Assembly: GCF_004005935.1 (NCBI RefSeq) | Contig: NZ_SACQ01000005.1 | Location: 1 to 64,000, forward strand | Source of the DNA: Neptunomonas marina | Lineage (GTDB): Bacteria > Pseudomonadota > Gammaproteobacteria > Pseudomonadales > Balneatricaceae | Direction of reading: 5' to 3' | Length of the DNA stretch: 64,000 nt | In this document: positions 52,794 through 61,052 of the stretch, one piece after another | How positions within the stretch are numbered: the first letter of the stretch is position 1 | Layout of the letters: every line of letters begins with the position of its first letter | The notes under the pieces: model-generated | Told to the model about the DNA's origin: nothing | Database searches by the model: none | The model's input: only the letters and a program-made list of their open reading frames with translations | Program-made: the position numbers and the translations under genes

Positions 52794-54029
52794 ATGGCTC
52801 TGTATGTACAGAAGTATGGTGGAACATCCGTTGGGTCTGTCGAGCGCATAGAGGCGGTCGCTGATAAACTCAAAAAGTTCAAAGACCAAGGGCATGACTT
52901 GGTCGTTGCGGTTTCGGCCATGAGCGGCGAGACCAATCGCCTGATTTCGTTAGCGAAAGAGGTTCAAGAGACGCCGAGTCCTCGCGAAATGGACGTGCTT
53001 GTCTCAACAGGTGAGCAAGTGACCATTGCGCTATTGTGTATGGCGCTGGAAAAACGAGGCATTCCTGCGCGTTCTTACACGGGCTCTCAAGTACGAATCT
53101 TGACGGATAGTGCGCATACTAAAGCACGAATTCAAGATATTGATGTCGAACGTATTCAAGGCGACTTAGCGCAAGGGCGCGTCGTCGTAGTGGCGGGTTT
53201 CCAAGGCGCGGATGCTGAGGGGAATATCACTACGTTAGGCCGTGGTGGCTCGGATACGACAGGCGTTGCGCTTGCTGCAGCGTTGAAAGCGGATGAGTGC
53301 CAGATCTACACCGATGTTGATGGTGTATACACGACCGACCCGCGTGTCGTTGAAGGTGCATGTCGTTTAGAGCGCATCACTTTTGAAGAGATGCTTGAGA
53401 TGGCAAGCTTGGGGTCAAAAATTTTGCAAATTCGCTCTGTCGAGTTTGCGGGCAAATACAAAGTGCCACTGCGTGTCTTATCAAGCTTTGAAGAAGGCCC
53501 AGGAACGCTGATTACGATAGAGGAAGAAGAAACAGTGGAAAAACCAGTTATTTCCGGTATTGCATTTAACCGTGATGAAGCAAAGCTAACGGTGTTGGGT
53601 GTTCCTGATATTCCGGGTGTTGCCTCTAAAATTTTAGTACCGGTCAGTGATGCGAATATCGAAGTGGATATGATTGTGCAGAATATTGCTGCCGATCAAA
53701 CGACTGACTTCACCTTCACTGTACACAGAAATGACTATAATAAAGCTGAAGAAGTGCTTCGTGCGGTCGCGACTGAGCTAGAAGCCCGTGAAGTGGTGGG
53801 CAACAATAAGATTGCTAAGGTCTCGATCGTTGGCGTTGGAATGCGATCACATGCAGGTGTAGCGAGCAAAATGTTTGACGCGCTAGCAAAAGAGGGGATC
53901 AACATTCAGATGATCTCAACCTCTGAGATTAAGGTGTCAGTAGTTATCGCAGAGAAGTATCTTGAACTAGCGGTGCGTGCGTTACACTCAGCATTTGACT
54001 TGGATAAAGTTGATACTGTCAGCGAATGA
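52794..54029 (+). CDS. lysC: Aspartate kinase
   Basis: From the ATG at 52794 (MALYVQKYGGTSVGSVERIE; GGAGA Shine-Dalgarno) the protein has 411 residues, the size of the pseudomonad-type enzyme. The amino-acid kinase domain has KYGGTSVG and GRGGSDTTGVALAAAL. Two C-terminal ACT domains (from about residue 265) are the site of lysine/threonine feedback. An upstream ATG at 52776 is unlikely. It starts the aspartate pathway to Lys, Thr and Met. Confidence 0.96.
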   Translation: MALYVQKYGGTSVGSVERIEAVADKLKKFKDQGHDLVVAVSAMSGETNRLISLAKEVQETPSPREMDVLVSTGEQVTIALLCMALEKRGIPARSYTGSQVRILTDSAHTKARIQDIDVERIQGDLAQGRVVVVAGFQGADAEGNITTLGRGGSDTTGVALAAALKADECQIYTDVDGVYTTDPRVVEGACRLERITFEEMLEMASLGSKILQIRSVEFAGKYKVPLRVLSSFEEGPGTLITIEEEETVEKPVISGIAFNRDEAKLTVLGVPDIPGVASKILVPVSDANIEVDMIVQNIAADQTTDFTFTVHRNDYNKAEEVLRAVATELEAREVVGNNKIAKVSIVGVGMRSHAGVASKMFDALAKEGINIQMISTSEIKVSVVIAEKYLELAVRALHSAFDLDKVDTVSE

Positions 54030-54155
54030 CGACGTTACGTAATTGGTCTATAGTAGTAGACTTGGTAACTGCTTTGTCATGAAGCGTCTGAGCAAGCGTG
54101 GATGTGCTTGCTCATTCGTTTTGGTGGTATCAAGGGAAGATTAGGAGATCCTAGA

Positions 54156-54344
54156 ATGTTGATTTTAACTCGCCGAGTCGGCGAAACTTTGATGGTCGGT
54201 GACGATGTCACAGTGACTGTACTTGGTGTTAAAGGTAACCAAGTGCGTATTGGTGTAAATGCCCCTAAAGATGTCTCAGTGCATCGTGAGGAGATCTACC
54301 AGCGTATTCAGCGCGAAAAAGGTGAGTCTGAACGACAGGACTAA
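54156..54344 (+). CDS. csrA: Carbon storage regulator CsrA (RsmA)
   Basis: The 62-residue protein matches CsrA at almost every position: [48 protein letters not shown]. The RNA-binding surface residues (N-terminal LTRR and VHREEI) are intact. It binds GGA motifs in mRNA leaders. TAGGAG lies 9-14 nt before the ATG at 54156. It precedes tRNA-Ser/tRNA-Arg genes, as in many gammaproteobacteria. Confidence 0.97.
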   Translation: MLILTRRVGETLMVGDDVTVTVLGVKGNQVRIGVNAPKDVSVHREEIYQRIQREKGESERQD

Positions 54345-54382
54345 CTTTTTGTTACTAAACTGGTTTTTTTTGAAAATAAAGC

Positions 54383-54411
54383 TTTCTTTTTAAAAATCAG
54401 TTTAGTATAGT
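54383..54411 (+). promoter_or_regulatory. Putative tRNA operon promoter
   Basis: A -10 TATAGT (54406-54411) with a 17-bp spacer from TTTCTT (54383-54388) lies 16 bp upstream of tRNA-Ser. A GC-rich discriminator (ACGCGCC) follows, typical of stringently controlled stable-RNA promoters. Confidence 0.55.
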
Positions 54412-54426
54412 ACGCGCCGTTGATTG

Positions 54427-54515
54427 GTGAGATGGCCGAGTGGCTGAAGGCGCGCCCCTGCTAAGGGCGTATAGGGGAAACTCTATCGAGGGTTCGAATC
54501 CCTCTCTCACCGCCA
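54427..54515 (+). tRNA. tRNA-Ser (GCT anticodon)
   Basis: The 89-nt gene has the GGTGAGA / TCTCACC acceptor stem, the anticodon loop CTGCTAA, a long class II variable arm (TATAGGGGAAACTCTATC region) and an encoded CCA end with discriminator G. It reads AGC/AGU serine codons. Confidence 0.96.
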
Positions 54516-54520
54516 TTTAC

Positions 54521-54597
54521 GCGCCCGTAGCTCAGCTGGATAGAGTACCTGGCTACGAACCAGGCGGTCAGAGGTTCGAATCCTCTCGGGCGCGCCA
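54521..54597 (+). tRNA. tRNA-Arg (ACG anticodon)
   Basis: The 77-nt gene has the GCGCCCG / CGGGCGC acceptor stem, the D-arm GCTCAGCTGGATAGAG, anticodon loop CTACGAA, T-arm GAGGTTCGAATCCTC and an encoded CCA. A34 is normally edited to inosine. It lies 5 bp after tRNA-Ser and is co-transcribed with it. Confidence 0.96.
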
Positions 54598-54643
54598 CTC
54601 CCCCTCCTTTCTTAGATCAATTTTCAATTAAGTCTAAATCGTC

Positions 54644-56104
54644 ATGAAATTTATCGTTAAGCTTTTCCCTGAGATTACGATCAAGAGCCGTCCTGTTCGA
54701 CGCCGCTTTATTCAGCGTCTCCAAAGTAATCTTCAGATTCTTCTAAAGCGCATCCACCCTAAGGTTACGGTGAGTGGGTTCTGGGATAAGATTGAGGTCG
54801 TTGTGCCTGAGTCGGCTTCGATGTTGGAAGTTGATGCGGTGGTCGAGACGATGAAGATGACTCCGGGTATTGCTCACTTCTTAGAGGTGGCCGAGTATCC
54901 GCTCGGGTCATTCCATGATGTTTTTGAAAAAACGCTGCCAGTTTATCGCGATAGGATCGAAGGTAAGACGTTCAAAGTGCGCGTGAAGCGCACCGGTGAC
55001 CATGACTTCACATCGGTTGATGTGGAACGCTATGTTGGCGGTGGGTTGCTGCAGCATGCTCAGCCATTGAGAGTTGATGTCAGAAAGCCTGAGGTTTTCG
55101 TTGATCTTGAGATTAAGAATGAAAAACTCTTTATCGTTGAAAAACAGCATAAGGGGCTTGGTGGATATCCGCTAGGTTCTCAAGAGCCGGTACTTTCGCT
55201 GATATCAGGAGGATTTGATTCCGTTGTTTCCTCCTACATGACGATGCGCCGTGGCGCTAAAACTCACTTCCTGTTCTTTAACTTAGGCGGAAAGGCGCAT
55301 GAGGTGGGTGTTAAGCAGGTTGCGCTGCAGCTTTGGCAGAGTCTTGGTGCTTCTGCGCGAGTTAAGTTCGTAACCGTGCCTTTTGAGGAAGTGGTGGGTG
55401 ATATTCTTCAGAATGTGCATCACTCTCATATGGGGGTTGTGCTTAAGCGTCAGATGATGCGAGCGGCAGAGCGTGTAGCCGATGAGATGAAAATTGACGC
55501 GATTGTTACGGGTGAGAGTATTGCCCAAGTTTCGAGTCAAACGATCCCTAACCTAAATGTGATTGATCGTGCGACGGATAAGCTCGTAGTGCGCCCTTTA
55601 ATTACGGTAGATAAGCCAGAAATCGTTGAACTCACCAAGCGATTAGGCTGTTTCGATATTGTTAAGATGATTCCAGAGTATTGTGGTGTTATCTCAGATC
55701 GTCCGACAACGCGAGCTAAGTTATCACGTGTGCTGGAGGAGGAGTCTCAGCTAGACGAAGAAGTTCTGGATCGTGCGATCAGTCAGTGCAAGGTGATCAA
55801 GATTGATGATATTGCGAAGAATTTAGATATTGAAAGTGATATCGAGGCGCTGAGCAAAGTCTCTGAGAATCAGGTTGTTGTCGACATTCGTGCTCCTTTA
55901 GAAGTGGAGCGTAAGCCGCTCAATATGCCAGGTTGTGACGTTCAGGTGATACCCTTCTATGAGCTTGAGAGCAAGGTTGCTACGCTTGATAACAGCAAGG
56001 AGTATCTGCTGTATTGTGATAAAGGTGTTATGAGCTCTTTGCATGCGCAAAGCTTGCAAGAAAAAGGTTATCTCAATATTAAGGTGTATCGTCCCTTAGT
56101 CTAA
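54644..56104 (+). CDS. thiI: tRNA uracil 4-sulfurtransferase ThiI
   Basis: The 486-residue protein has an N-terminal ferredoxin-like/THUMP domain (MKFIVKLFPEITIKSRPVRR), a PP-loop ATPase (LISGGFDSVVSSYM, about residue 185), and a C-terminal rhodanese domain with catalytic Cys in YLLYCDKGVMSS (about residue 456). The conserved Cys in EYCGVISDRPTT, which forms a disulfide with the rhodanese Cys, is present. It makes 4-thiouridine at position 8 of tRNAs and also serves in thiamine synthesis. Confidence 0.96.
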   Translation: MKFIVKLFPEITIKSRPVRRRFIQRLQSNLQILLKRIHPKVTVSGFWDKIEVVVPESASMLEVDAVVETMKMTPGIAHFLEVAEYPLGSFHDVFEKTLPVYRDRIEGKTFKVRVKRTGDHDFTSVDVERYVGGGLLQHAQPLRVDVRKPEVFVDLEIKNEKLFIVEKQHKGLGGYPLGSQEPVLSLISGGFDSVVSSYMTMRRGAKTHFLFFNLGGKAHEVGVKQVALQLWQSLGASARVKFVTVPFEEVVGDILQNVHHSHMGVVLKRQMMRAAERVADEMKIDAIVTGESIAQVSSQTIPNLNVIDRATDKLVVRPLITVDKPEIVELTKRLGCFDIVKMIPEYCGVISDRPTTRAKLSRVLEEESQLDEEVLDRAISQCKVIKIDDIAKNLDIESDIEALSKVSENQVVVDIRAPLEVERKPLNMPGCDVQVIPFYELESKVATLDNSKEYLLYCDKGVMSSLHAQSLQEKGYLNIKVYRPLV

Positions 56105-56112
56105 TGTGCCCA

Positions 56113-56138
56113 CCCTCACTCTCCTTGGTGAGGGTTTC
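56113..56138 (+). terminator. Terminator after thiI
   Basis: A 7-bp stem CCCTCAC / GTGAGGG with an 8-nt loop is followed by a short TTT run and lies 9 bp after the thiI stop. Confidence 0.65.
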
Positions 56139-56165
56139 CTAACTCTTTGATTTAGATAGAGTATC

Positions 56166-56304
56166 AAATTGTCGACAATTTCTTTGTTGACGTCTATTTA
56201 TTGACCTGTGTTTCCCATCTTAAGTTGCCCCGCTGGCCTATTTGCGGTTTAATTGCTATGTCGCAAAAACTGCATTTGTGGTCATATTCCCTAAATTCAG
56301 GGAA
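56166..56304. promoter_or_regulatory. Palindromes upstream of the oad operon
   Basis: The 259-bp gap before oadG has no gene. It contains a perfect 16-bp palindrome, AAATTGTCGACAATTT (56166-56181), whose TTGTCGACAA core fits the GT-nn-AC pattern of GntR-family operators. It also has an inverted repeat, TTCCCT / AGGGAA (56287-56304, 6-bp gap). A regulator of organic-acid use would be a plausible partner; none is encoded here. Confidence 0.5.
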
Positions 56305-56363
56305 ATTAGATACTAAATTGCAGAAAGCGAGCATTTTTTATTAACAACTAGGAGCTGCCGCAG

Positions 56364-56600
56364 ATGGATAATCTGTTATCAGAGGGCCTCACGCTGATGG
56401 TCTTTGGTATGGGCTTTGTTTTTGTGTTCCTAACTTTGTTGGTTGGAATTACGACTGGGATGTCGAAGTTGGTGACGAAATATGAACCAGCACCCCAGCC
56501 TAAGGCTGCGAAGCCGGCACCTGCTGCCGCAGCGCAAAGTGGGAATAACGATGAGCTTGTTGCTGTTATATCAGCAGCTGTTCATAAATATCGTTCATAA
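56364..56600 (+). CDS. oadG: Oxaloacetate decarboxylase gamma subunit
   Basis: The 78-residue protein has one N-terminal transmembrane helix (LMVFGMGFVFVFLTLLVGITT), a Pro/Ala linker and the C-terminal ELVAVISAAVHKYR signature found in OadG, which helps hold the complex together and binds zinc. A Shine-Dalgarno (TAGGAG) lies 9 nt upstream of the ATG at 56364. It heads oadGAB. Confidence 0.9.
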   Translation: MDNLLSEGLTLMVFGMGFVFVFLTLLVGITTGMSKLVTKYEPAPQPKAAKPAPAAAAQSGNNDELVAVISAAVHKYRS

Positions 56601-56656
56601 GAAACGATTAGCAACTATAAATTCGTGCACTATTATCGACAGAAGGCCTTTTACCC

Positions 56657-58441
56657 ATGTCCGATGCTAAGAAACCGCTTGGTATAACTGATGTAGTACT
56701 GCGAGATGCACATCAGTCTCTCTTCGCTACGCGTATGCGTATCGATGACATGTTACCTATCGCTGAAAAGCTGGATAAAGTCGGCTACTGGTCCCTAGAA
56801 AGTTGGGGCGGAGCGACTTTTGACTCCTGTATTCGTTTTATCGGCGAAGATCCTTGGGATCGCATTCGCGAACTAAAAGCTGCAATGCCGAAGACTCGAC
56901 AGCAAATGTTGCTGCGTGGTCAAAACTTGCTTGGTTACCGTCACTATGCTGACGATGTGGTAAACAAGTTTGTTGAGCGTGCAGCTAAAAACGGCGTAGA
57001 TGTATTCCGTATCTTTGATGCCATGAACGATCCTCGTAACCTTGAAACAGCCATTCGCGCTGTTAAAGCGACAGGTAAGCACGCTCAAGGTACGATCTCT
57101 TATACCAAGAGTGCTGTACACACCAACGACATGTGGGTTGAGTACGCTAAAACGCTTGAGGATATGGGCGCCGAGTCTATTGCTATCAAAGACATGTCTG
57201 GCATCCTAACGCCTTACGATGCATTTGATCTGGTTTCCCGTTTGAAAGCGCAAACTGATCTCGAAGTTCAACTGCATGCGCACGCAACGTCGGGCCTTTC
57301 GGATATGACTATTCTGAAGTCTGTCGAAGCCGGAATTGACCGCGTTGATACGGCAATCTCTTCAATGTCGATGACTTATGGACATACGTCTACCGAGTCA
57401 GTTGTAGCTGCATTACAAGGTACGGATCGCGAGACAGGTTTGGATCTTGAGTTACTTGAAGAAATTGCAGCTTATTTCCGCGACGTACGTAAAAAGTATG
57501 CACAATTCGAAGGTTCTTTGCGTGGAACTGACTCCCGTATCCTGATCGCTCAGGTGCCTGGAGGCATGCTGACGAACATGGAAAACCAGCTTCGTGAGCA
57601 AGGTGCTTCTGATAAGTTTGATGAAGTACTGGCTGAGATTCCGCGTGTGCGCGAAGATTTGGGCTTGATTCCTCTGGTAACGCCAACATCTCAAATCGTT
57701 GGTACTCAGGCAGTTATCAATGTCTTGATGGGGGAGCGTTACAAAACGATCTCCAAAGAAGTGCAGGGTATTCTGAAAGGTGAATACGGCGCTGCGCCAG
57801 CGGCTTACAACGCAGAGCTGCAGGCCCGTGTTTTAGATGGTGCTGAGCCGATCACTTGCCGTCCTGCTGATTTGCTTGATTCGGAAATGGACAAGCTAGT
57901 TGATGAACTAAAAGCGGTGGCGAGTGAGAAGGGTATTACTCTGACTCAAGGTGAGAACGAAATCGACGATGTACTCACTTATGCTCTATTCCCGCAAGTC
58001 GGACTCAAGTTCCTTGAGAACCGCAATAATCCTGATGCGTTCGAACCTGCCCCTACTCTAGAGGATGCTAAAGCTATGGCTGCGCCGAAAAATACTGGTC
58101 CAGAAGTCTACACAATCACTGTTAATGGTCAGAACTATGTTGTTCAAGTGGCTGAAGGTGGTGATGTTTCTTCAATCTCTGCAGCACCTGCTCCAGCAGC
58201 AGCGCCAGCAGCTGCTCCTGCTGGTTCAGGCGAGCCTGTAGCTGCGCCGTTGGCAGGTAATATTTGGAAGGTTCAGGTTTCTCAGGGCCAAGCTGTTCAA
58301 GAAGGTGACGTATTGGTCATTCTTGAGGCGATGAAAATGGAAACTGAAGTGCGTGCTGCAAAAGCAGGTACTGTTACATCCGTTGACGTCAAAGAGGGCG
58401 ATGCGGTTCAGGTCGGCGATACGCTCCTGACGCTAGCTTAA
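56657..58441 (+). CDS. oadA: Oxaloacetate decarboxylase alpha subunit (biotin-dependent)
   Basis: The 594-residue protein has the carboxyltransferase domain at the N-terminus ([15 protein letters not shown]), a PYC-OADA middle domain, an Ala/Pro-rich linker (about residues 510-525) and a C-terminal biotinyl domain with the attachment Lys in EAMKMETEV (about Lys560). It transfers the carboxyl group of oxaloacetate to biotin, which OadB then decarboxylates. It follows oadG and precedes oadB by 12 bp. Confidence 0.97.
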   Translation: MSDAKKPLGITDVVLRDAHQSLFATRMRIDDMLPIAEKLDKVGYWSLESWGGATFDSCIRFIGEDPWDRIRELKAAMPKTRQQMLLRGQNLLGYRHYADDVVNKFVERAAKNGVDVFRIFDAMNDPRNLETAIRAVKATGKHAQGTISYTKSAVHTNDMWVEYAKTLEDMGAESIAIKDMSGILTPYDAFDLVSRLKAQTDLEVQLHAHATSGLSDMTILKSVEAGIDRVDTAISSMSMTYGHTSTESVVAALQGTDRETGLDLELLEEIAAYFRDVRKKYAQFEGSLRGTDSRILIAQVPGGMLTNMENQLREQGASDKFDEVLAEIPRVREDLGLIPLVTPTSQIVGTQAVINVLMGERYKTISKEVQGILKGEYGAAPAAYNAELQARVLDGAEPITCRPADLLDSEMDKLVDELKAVASEKGITLTQGENEIDDVLTYALFPQVGLKFLENRNNPDAFEPAPTLEDAKAMAAPKNTGPEVYTITVNGQNYVVQVAEGGDVSSISAAPAPAAAPAAAPAGSGEPVAAPLAGNIWKVQVSQGQAVQEGDVLVILEAMKMETEVRAAKAGTVTSVDVKEGDAVQVGDTLLTLA

Positions 58442-58453
58442 GAGGTTTTTTGG

Positions 58454-59758
58454 ATGGATAAGGTTCTAGAGCTTTGGTACGCATCAGGTATTTATAACCT
58501 GGGCGGTGGCCAACTGGTGATGATCATCGTTGGTTTGCTGCTGTTGTACCTGGCAATTCGGAAAAACTTTGAGCCATTGCTACTCGTACCCATCGGTTTT
58601 GGTGGCATCTTGGCGAATATTCCTGAAGCGGGCTTAGCTTTCTCTGCGGTAGAGAACGCTATCCACTTTGCGAAGCCTGAGGTGATGGCAACATTAGCCA
58701 ATACGCTTGGCGTATCTGGTACGGTTGATGCTCATGCATTACTTGAGGCTTACCACACTTCCAATGCGAGTACTCATGCAGCTGCAACGCTAGCGGCAAA
58801 TGACTACGGCTACAGTAGCGGCATGCTTTACAACTTCTACACAGTTGCTATCGCTTCTGGTGCTGCACCACTAGTCATTTTCATGGGTGTTGGCGCAATG
58901 ACCGACTTTGGTCCGCTGTTAGCCAACCCCAAAACGCTATTCCTAGGTGCGGCTGCTCAGTTTGGTATCTTTGCCACTGTGCTGGGTGCCGTTGGCCTGT
59001 CTGCGATGGGTTTGATGGATTTCTCCATCCAAGATGCGGCAGCGATTGGCATTATCGGTGGTGCTGATGGCCCAACTGCGATCTATGTCGCGAGCTTGTT
59101 GGCGCCACAGTTGCTTGGTGCGATCGCGGTAGCAGCGTACTCTTATATGGCACTGGTTCCTTTGATTCAGCCGCCTATTATGCGTGCGCTAACAACTGAA
59201 TCAGAGCGTAAGATCTCAATGGTTCAGCTGCGTCATGTATCAAAAACAGAGAAGATTCTTTTCCCGATTCTACTGTTGGTACTGGTAGCTCTGTTACTGC
59301 CGGATGCAGCTCCGCTGCTGGGTATGTTCTGTTTCGGTAACTTGATGCGTGAGTGTGGTGTGGTAGATCGCCTTAGCGATACTGCTCAGAATGCTCTGAT
59401 CAATATTGTTACCATCTTCCTAGGTCTGTCAGTCGGCTCTAAGCTTTCAGCTGACAAGTTCTTGGATGTGCAGACGTTAGGTATTCTTATCCTCGGTATC
59501 GTTGCATTTGGCATTGGTACTGCGATGGGGGTATTGATGGCGAAGCTACTTAATAAGCTGGAAGGCGGTAATGCAATTAACCCGCTTATCGGCTCTGCTG
59601 GTGTTTCCGCAGTACCTATGGCTGCGCGTGTTTCTAACAAGCTTGGTTTAGAGGCGAACCCTCAGAACTTCCTGCTTATGCACGCAATGGGTCCAAACGT
59701 GGCTGGTGTTATCGGTTCTGCGGTAGCAGCGGGCGTTATGATTAAGTTTGTTGGCTAA
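58454..59758 (+). CDS. oadB: Oxaloacetate decarboxylase beta subunit, Na+ pump
   Basis: The 434-residue polytopic membrane protein carries the OadB signatures [49 protein letters not shown] (a re-entrant Na+-site loop with Asp) and [13 protein letters not shown]. It couples carboxybiotin decarboxylation to export of Na+, building a sodium gradient. That gradient could drive a sodium-type polar flagellum such as implied by FlgT/O/P. Confidence 0.97.
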   Translation: MDKVLELWYASGIYNLGGGQLVMIIVGLLLLYLAIRKNFEPLLLVPIGFGGILANIPEAGLAFSAVENAIHFAKPEVMATLANTLGVSGTVDAHALLEAYHTSNASTHAAATLAANDYGYSSGMLYNFYTVAIASGAAPLVIFMGVGAMTDFGPLLANPKTLFLGAAAQFGIFATVLGAVGLSAMGLMDFSIQDAAAIGIIGGADGPTAIYVASLLAPQLLGAIAVAAYSYMALVPLIQPPIMRALTTESERKISMVQLRHVSKTEKILFPILLLVLVALLLPDAAPLLGMFCFGNLMRECGVVDRLSDTAQNALINIVTIFLGLSVGSKLSADKFLDVQTLGILILGIVAFGIGTAMGVLMAKLLNKLEGGNAINPLIGSAGVSAVPMAARVSNKLGLEANPQNFLLMHAMGPNVAGVIGSAVAAGVMIKFVG

Positions 59759-59776
59759 CTTGCTAGCTATAAATAA

Positions 59777-59803
59777 AAAGGCTGCCTCTTGGCAGCCTTT
59801 TTT
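59777..59803 (+). terminator. Terminator after oadB
   Basis: A 10-bp stem AAAGGCTGCC / GGCAGCCTTT with a TCTT loop is followed by further T residues (six in all from the stem end). Confidence 0.93.
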
Positions 59804-59852
59804 GTTTCTTATTTAAGCTCAGCTTACTGTTGGTTATTAAATACTAAGTTGT

Positions 59853-60776
59853 TCAATAGCCGACCAGTGTTTCTAAGTGAGCTTCCACGCTGAATGCCAA
59901 TGCAACAGGGTTATATCCACCCTCTAATACCGATACTATTTTACCGCCACTATAGGTGCGCGCCACGTCCATCAGTAGCTTTGTAACCCAGCGGTAGTCC
60001 TCTTCATTTAGGTTAATATCGGCCATTGGGTCTTCATGGTGTGCATCAAAACCCGCTGAAATGAAGATAATGTCCGGTTTATGGTTTTGAAGCGCTGGAA
60101 GCCAGTTACTCTCCACCATGTTACGGAAAAATTTGCTGTCGCTGTGTGCAGGCATTGGACAGTTGACAATATTTTGTCTGCTGATGTCGGTATAGCGTTC
60201 AGGGTAGTAAGGGTGCTGAAAAGTGGAACATACCAGAACTTCTGGGCGATCCTTAAATATATCGACAGTGCCGTTACAGTGGTGTACGTCAAAATCGACA
60301 ACTGCGACGCGGTTAACCGAGGGGTGCTCGAGCGCTTGCATTGCACCTATCGCCACATTATTAAAGAAGCAGAAGCCCATGGCGGCATTATGCTCAGCAT
60401 GATGGCCGGGTGGGCGAACAGCGCAGAAGGCGTTATCGGTCTTGCCTGCAAGTACGCGGTTGGTGGCTAAAATGGCAGACCCTGCAGCTAGGCTTGCCGC
60501 ATGAAGAGAATCAGGGCATAGGGCTGTATCTTCATCAGCGTAAAAGACGCCCTCGCTGGGTAGTTTCATCTCTAGGCGCTTTTGATGTAAGTCTGCGTGC
60601 GCTAGCGCAATTTGGTCGCGTGTGACGTGTACCGACTCCATGCACTCCATATGCTGGATAAGTCCAGTCCGTTCGAGCACTTTGCGGATTGCCAGTAGGC
60701 GAATAGGGCTTTCTGGGTGCTCTGGCCCCATATTATGAAGCCCGCAATCATCATGCGTAATAAAAGTGGTCGCCAT
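59853..60776 (-). CDS. Histone-deacetylase-family hydrolase (class II-like)
   Basis: The 307-residue protein has the HDAC fold motifs in order: GPEHPESPIRL, the zinc-enzyme segment AVRPPGHHAE (His pair), VVDFDVHHCNGT (Asp, His), ISAGFDAHHEDPMA (Asp) and VLEGGYN. Bacterial relatives act on acetylpolyamines, acetoin-related proteins or acetyl-lysine; the substrate here is unknown. It is transcribed convergently towards oadB and is not in an operon. Confidence 0.9.
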   Translation of the reverse strand: MATTFITHDDCGLHNMGPEHPESPIRLLAIRKVLERTGLIQHMECMESVHVTRDQIALAHADLHQKRLEMKLPSEGVFYADEDTALCPDSLHAASLAAGSAILATNRVLAGKTDNAFCAVRPPGHHAEHNAAMGFCFFNNVAIGAMQALEHPSVNRVAVVDFDVHHCNGTVDIFKDRPEVLVCSTFQHPYYPERYTDISRQNIVNCPMPAHSDSKFFRNMVESNWLPALQNHKPDIIFISAGFDAHHEDPMADINLNEEDYRWVTKLLMDVARTYSGGKIVSVLEGGYNPVALAFSVEAHLETLVGY

Positions 60777-60939
60777 TTCCTTCTCGCTTTATATTTTTAT
60801 TCCAGTTTAAAGGAAAGGTAGTGATATGCTCGCTTAGCATAAAGTATAAGATTTCACTTTGTAGAGTGTTTTTTGATCTGCATCATGGGGCTAGATGAGG
60901 GGCAATTATAGTATGCACCTACAGCATAGAACTGTATTA

Positions 60940-60975
60940 AACACCGTGCGGTCACCCTCGCCGGTGTTTTTTTTT
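60940..60975 (+). ncRNA. Orphan terminator, possible end of a small RNA
   Basis: A stem AACACCG (60940-60946) / CGGTGTT (60962-60968) is followed by nine T residues (60967-60975) in the 276-bp gap between two divergent genes. No plus-strand gene lies upstream, so the terminator has no obvious owner. A small RNA of perhaps 70-120 nt ending here is possible, with TATAAG (60845) or TATAGT (60907) as candidate -10 boxes. The 5' end is not established. Confidence 0.4.
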
Positions 60976-61052
60976 GCATGTAATTCCTTTCCGCTGCCTG
61001 TACTAGCCTTTTATACTAAGAGGGAGTTTTTGCACAAGGCGGTGTCTCCTCG

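Noticed and set aside
60081-60470. Plus-strand open frame opposite the HDAC-family gene
   Set aside because: It is antisense to the conserved RPPGHHAE and DFDVHHCNGT motifs and has no family signal.
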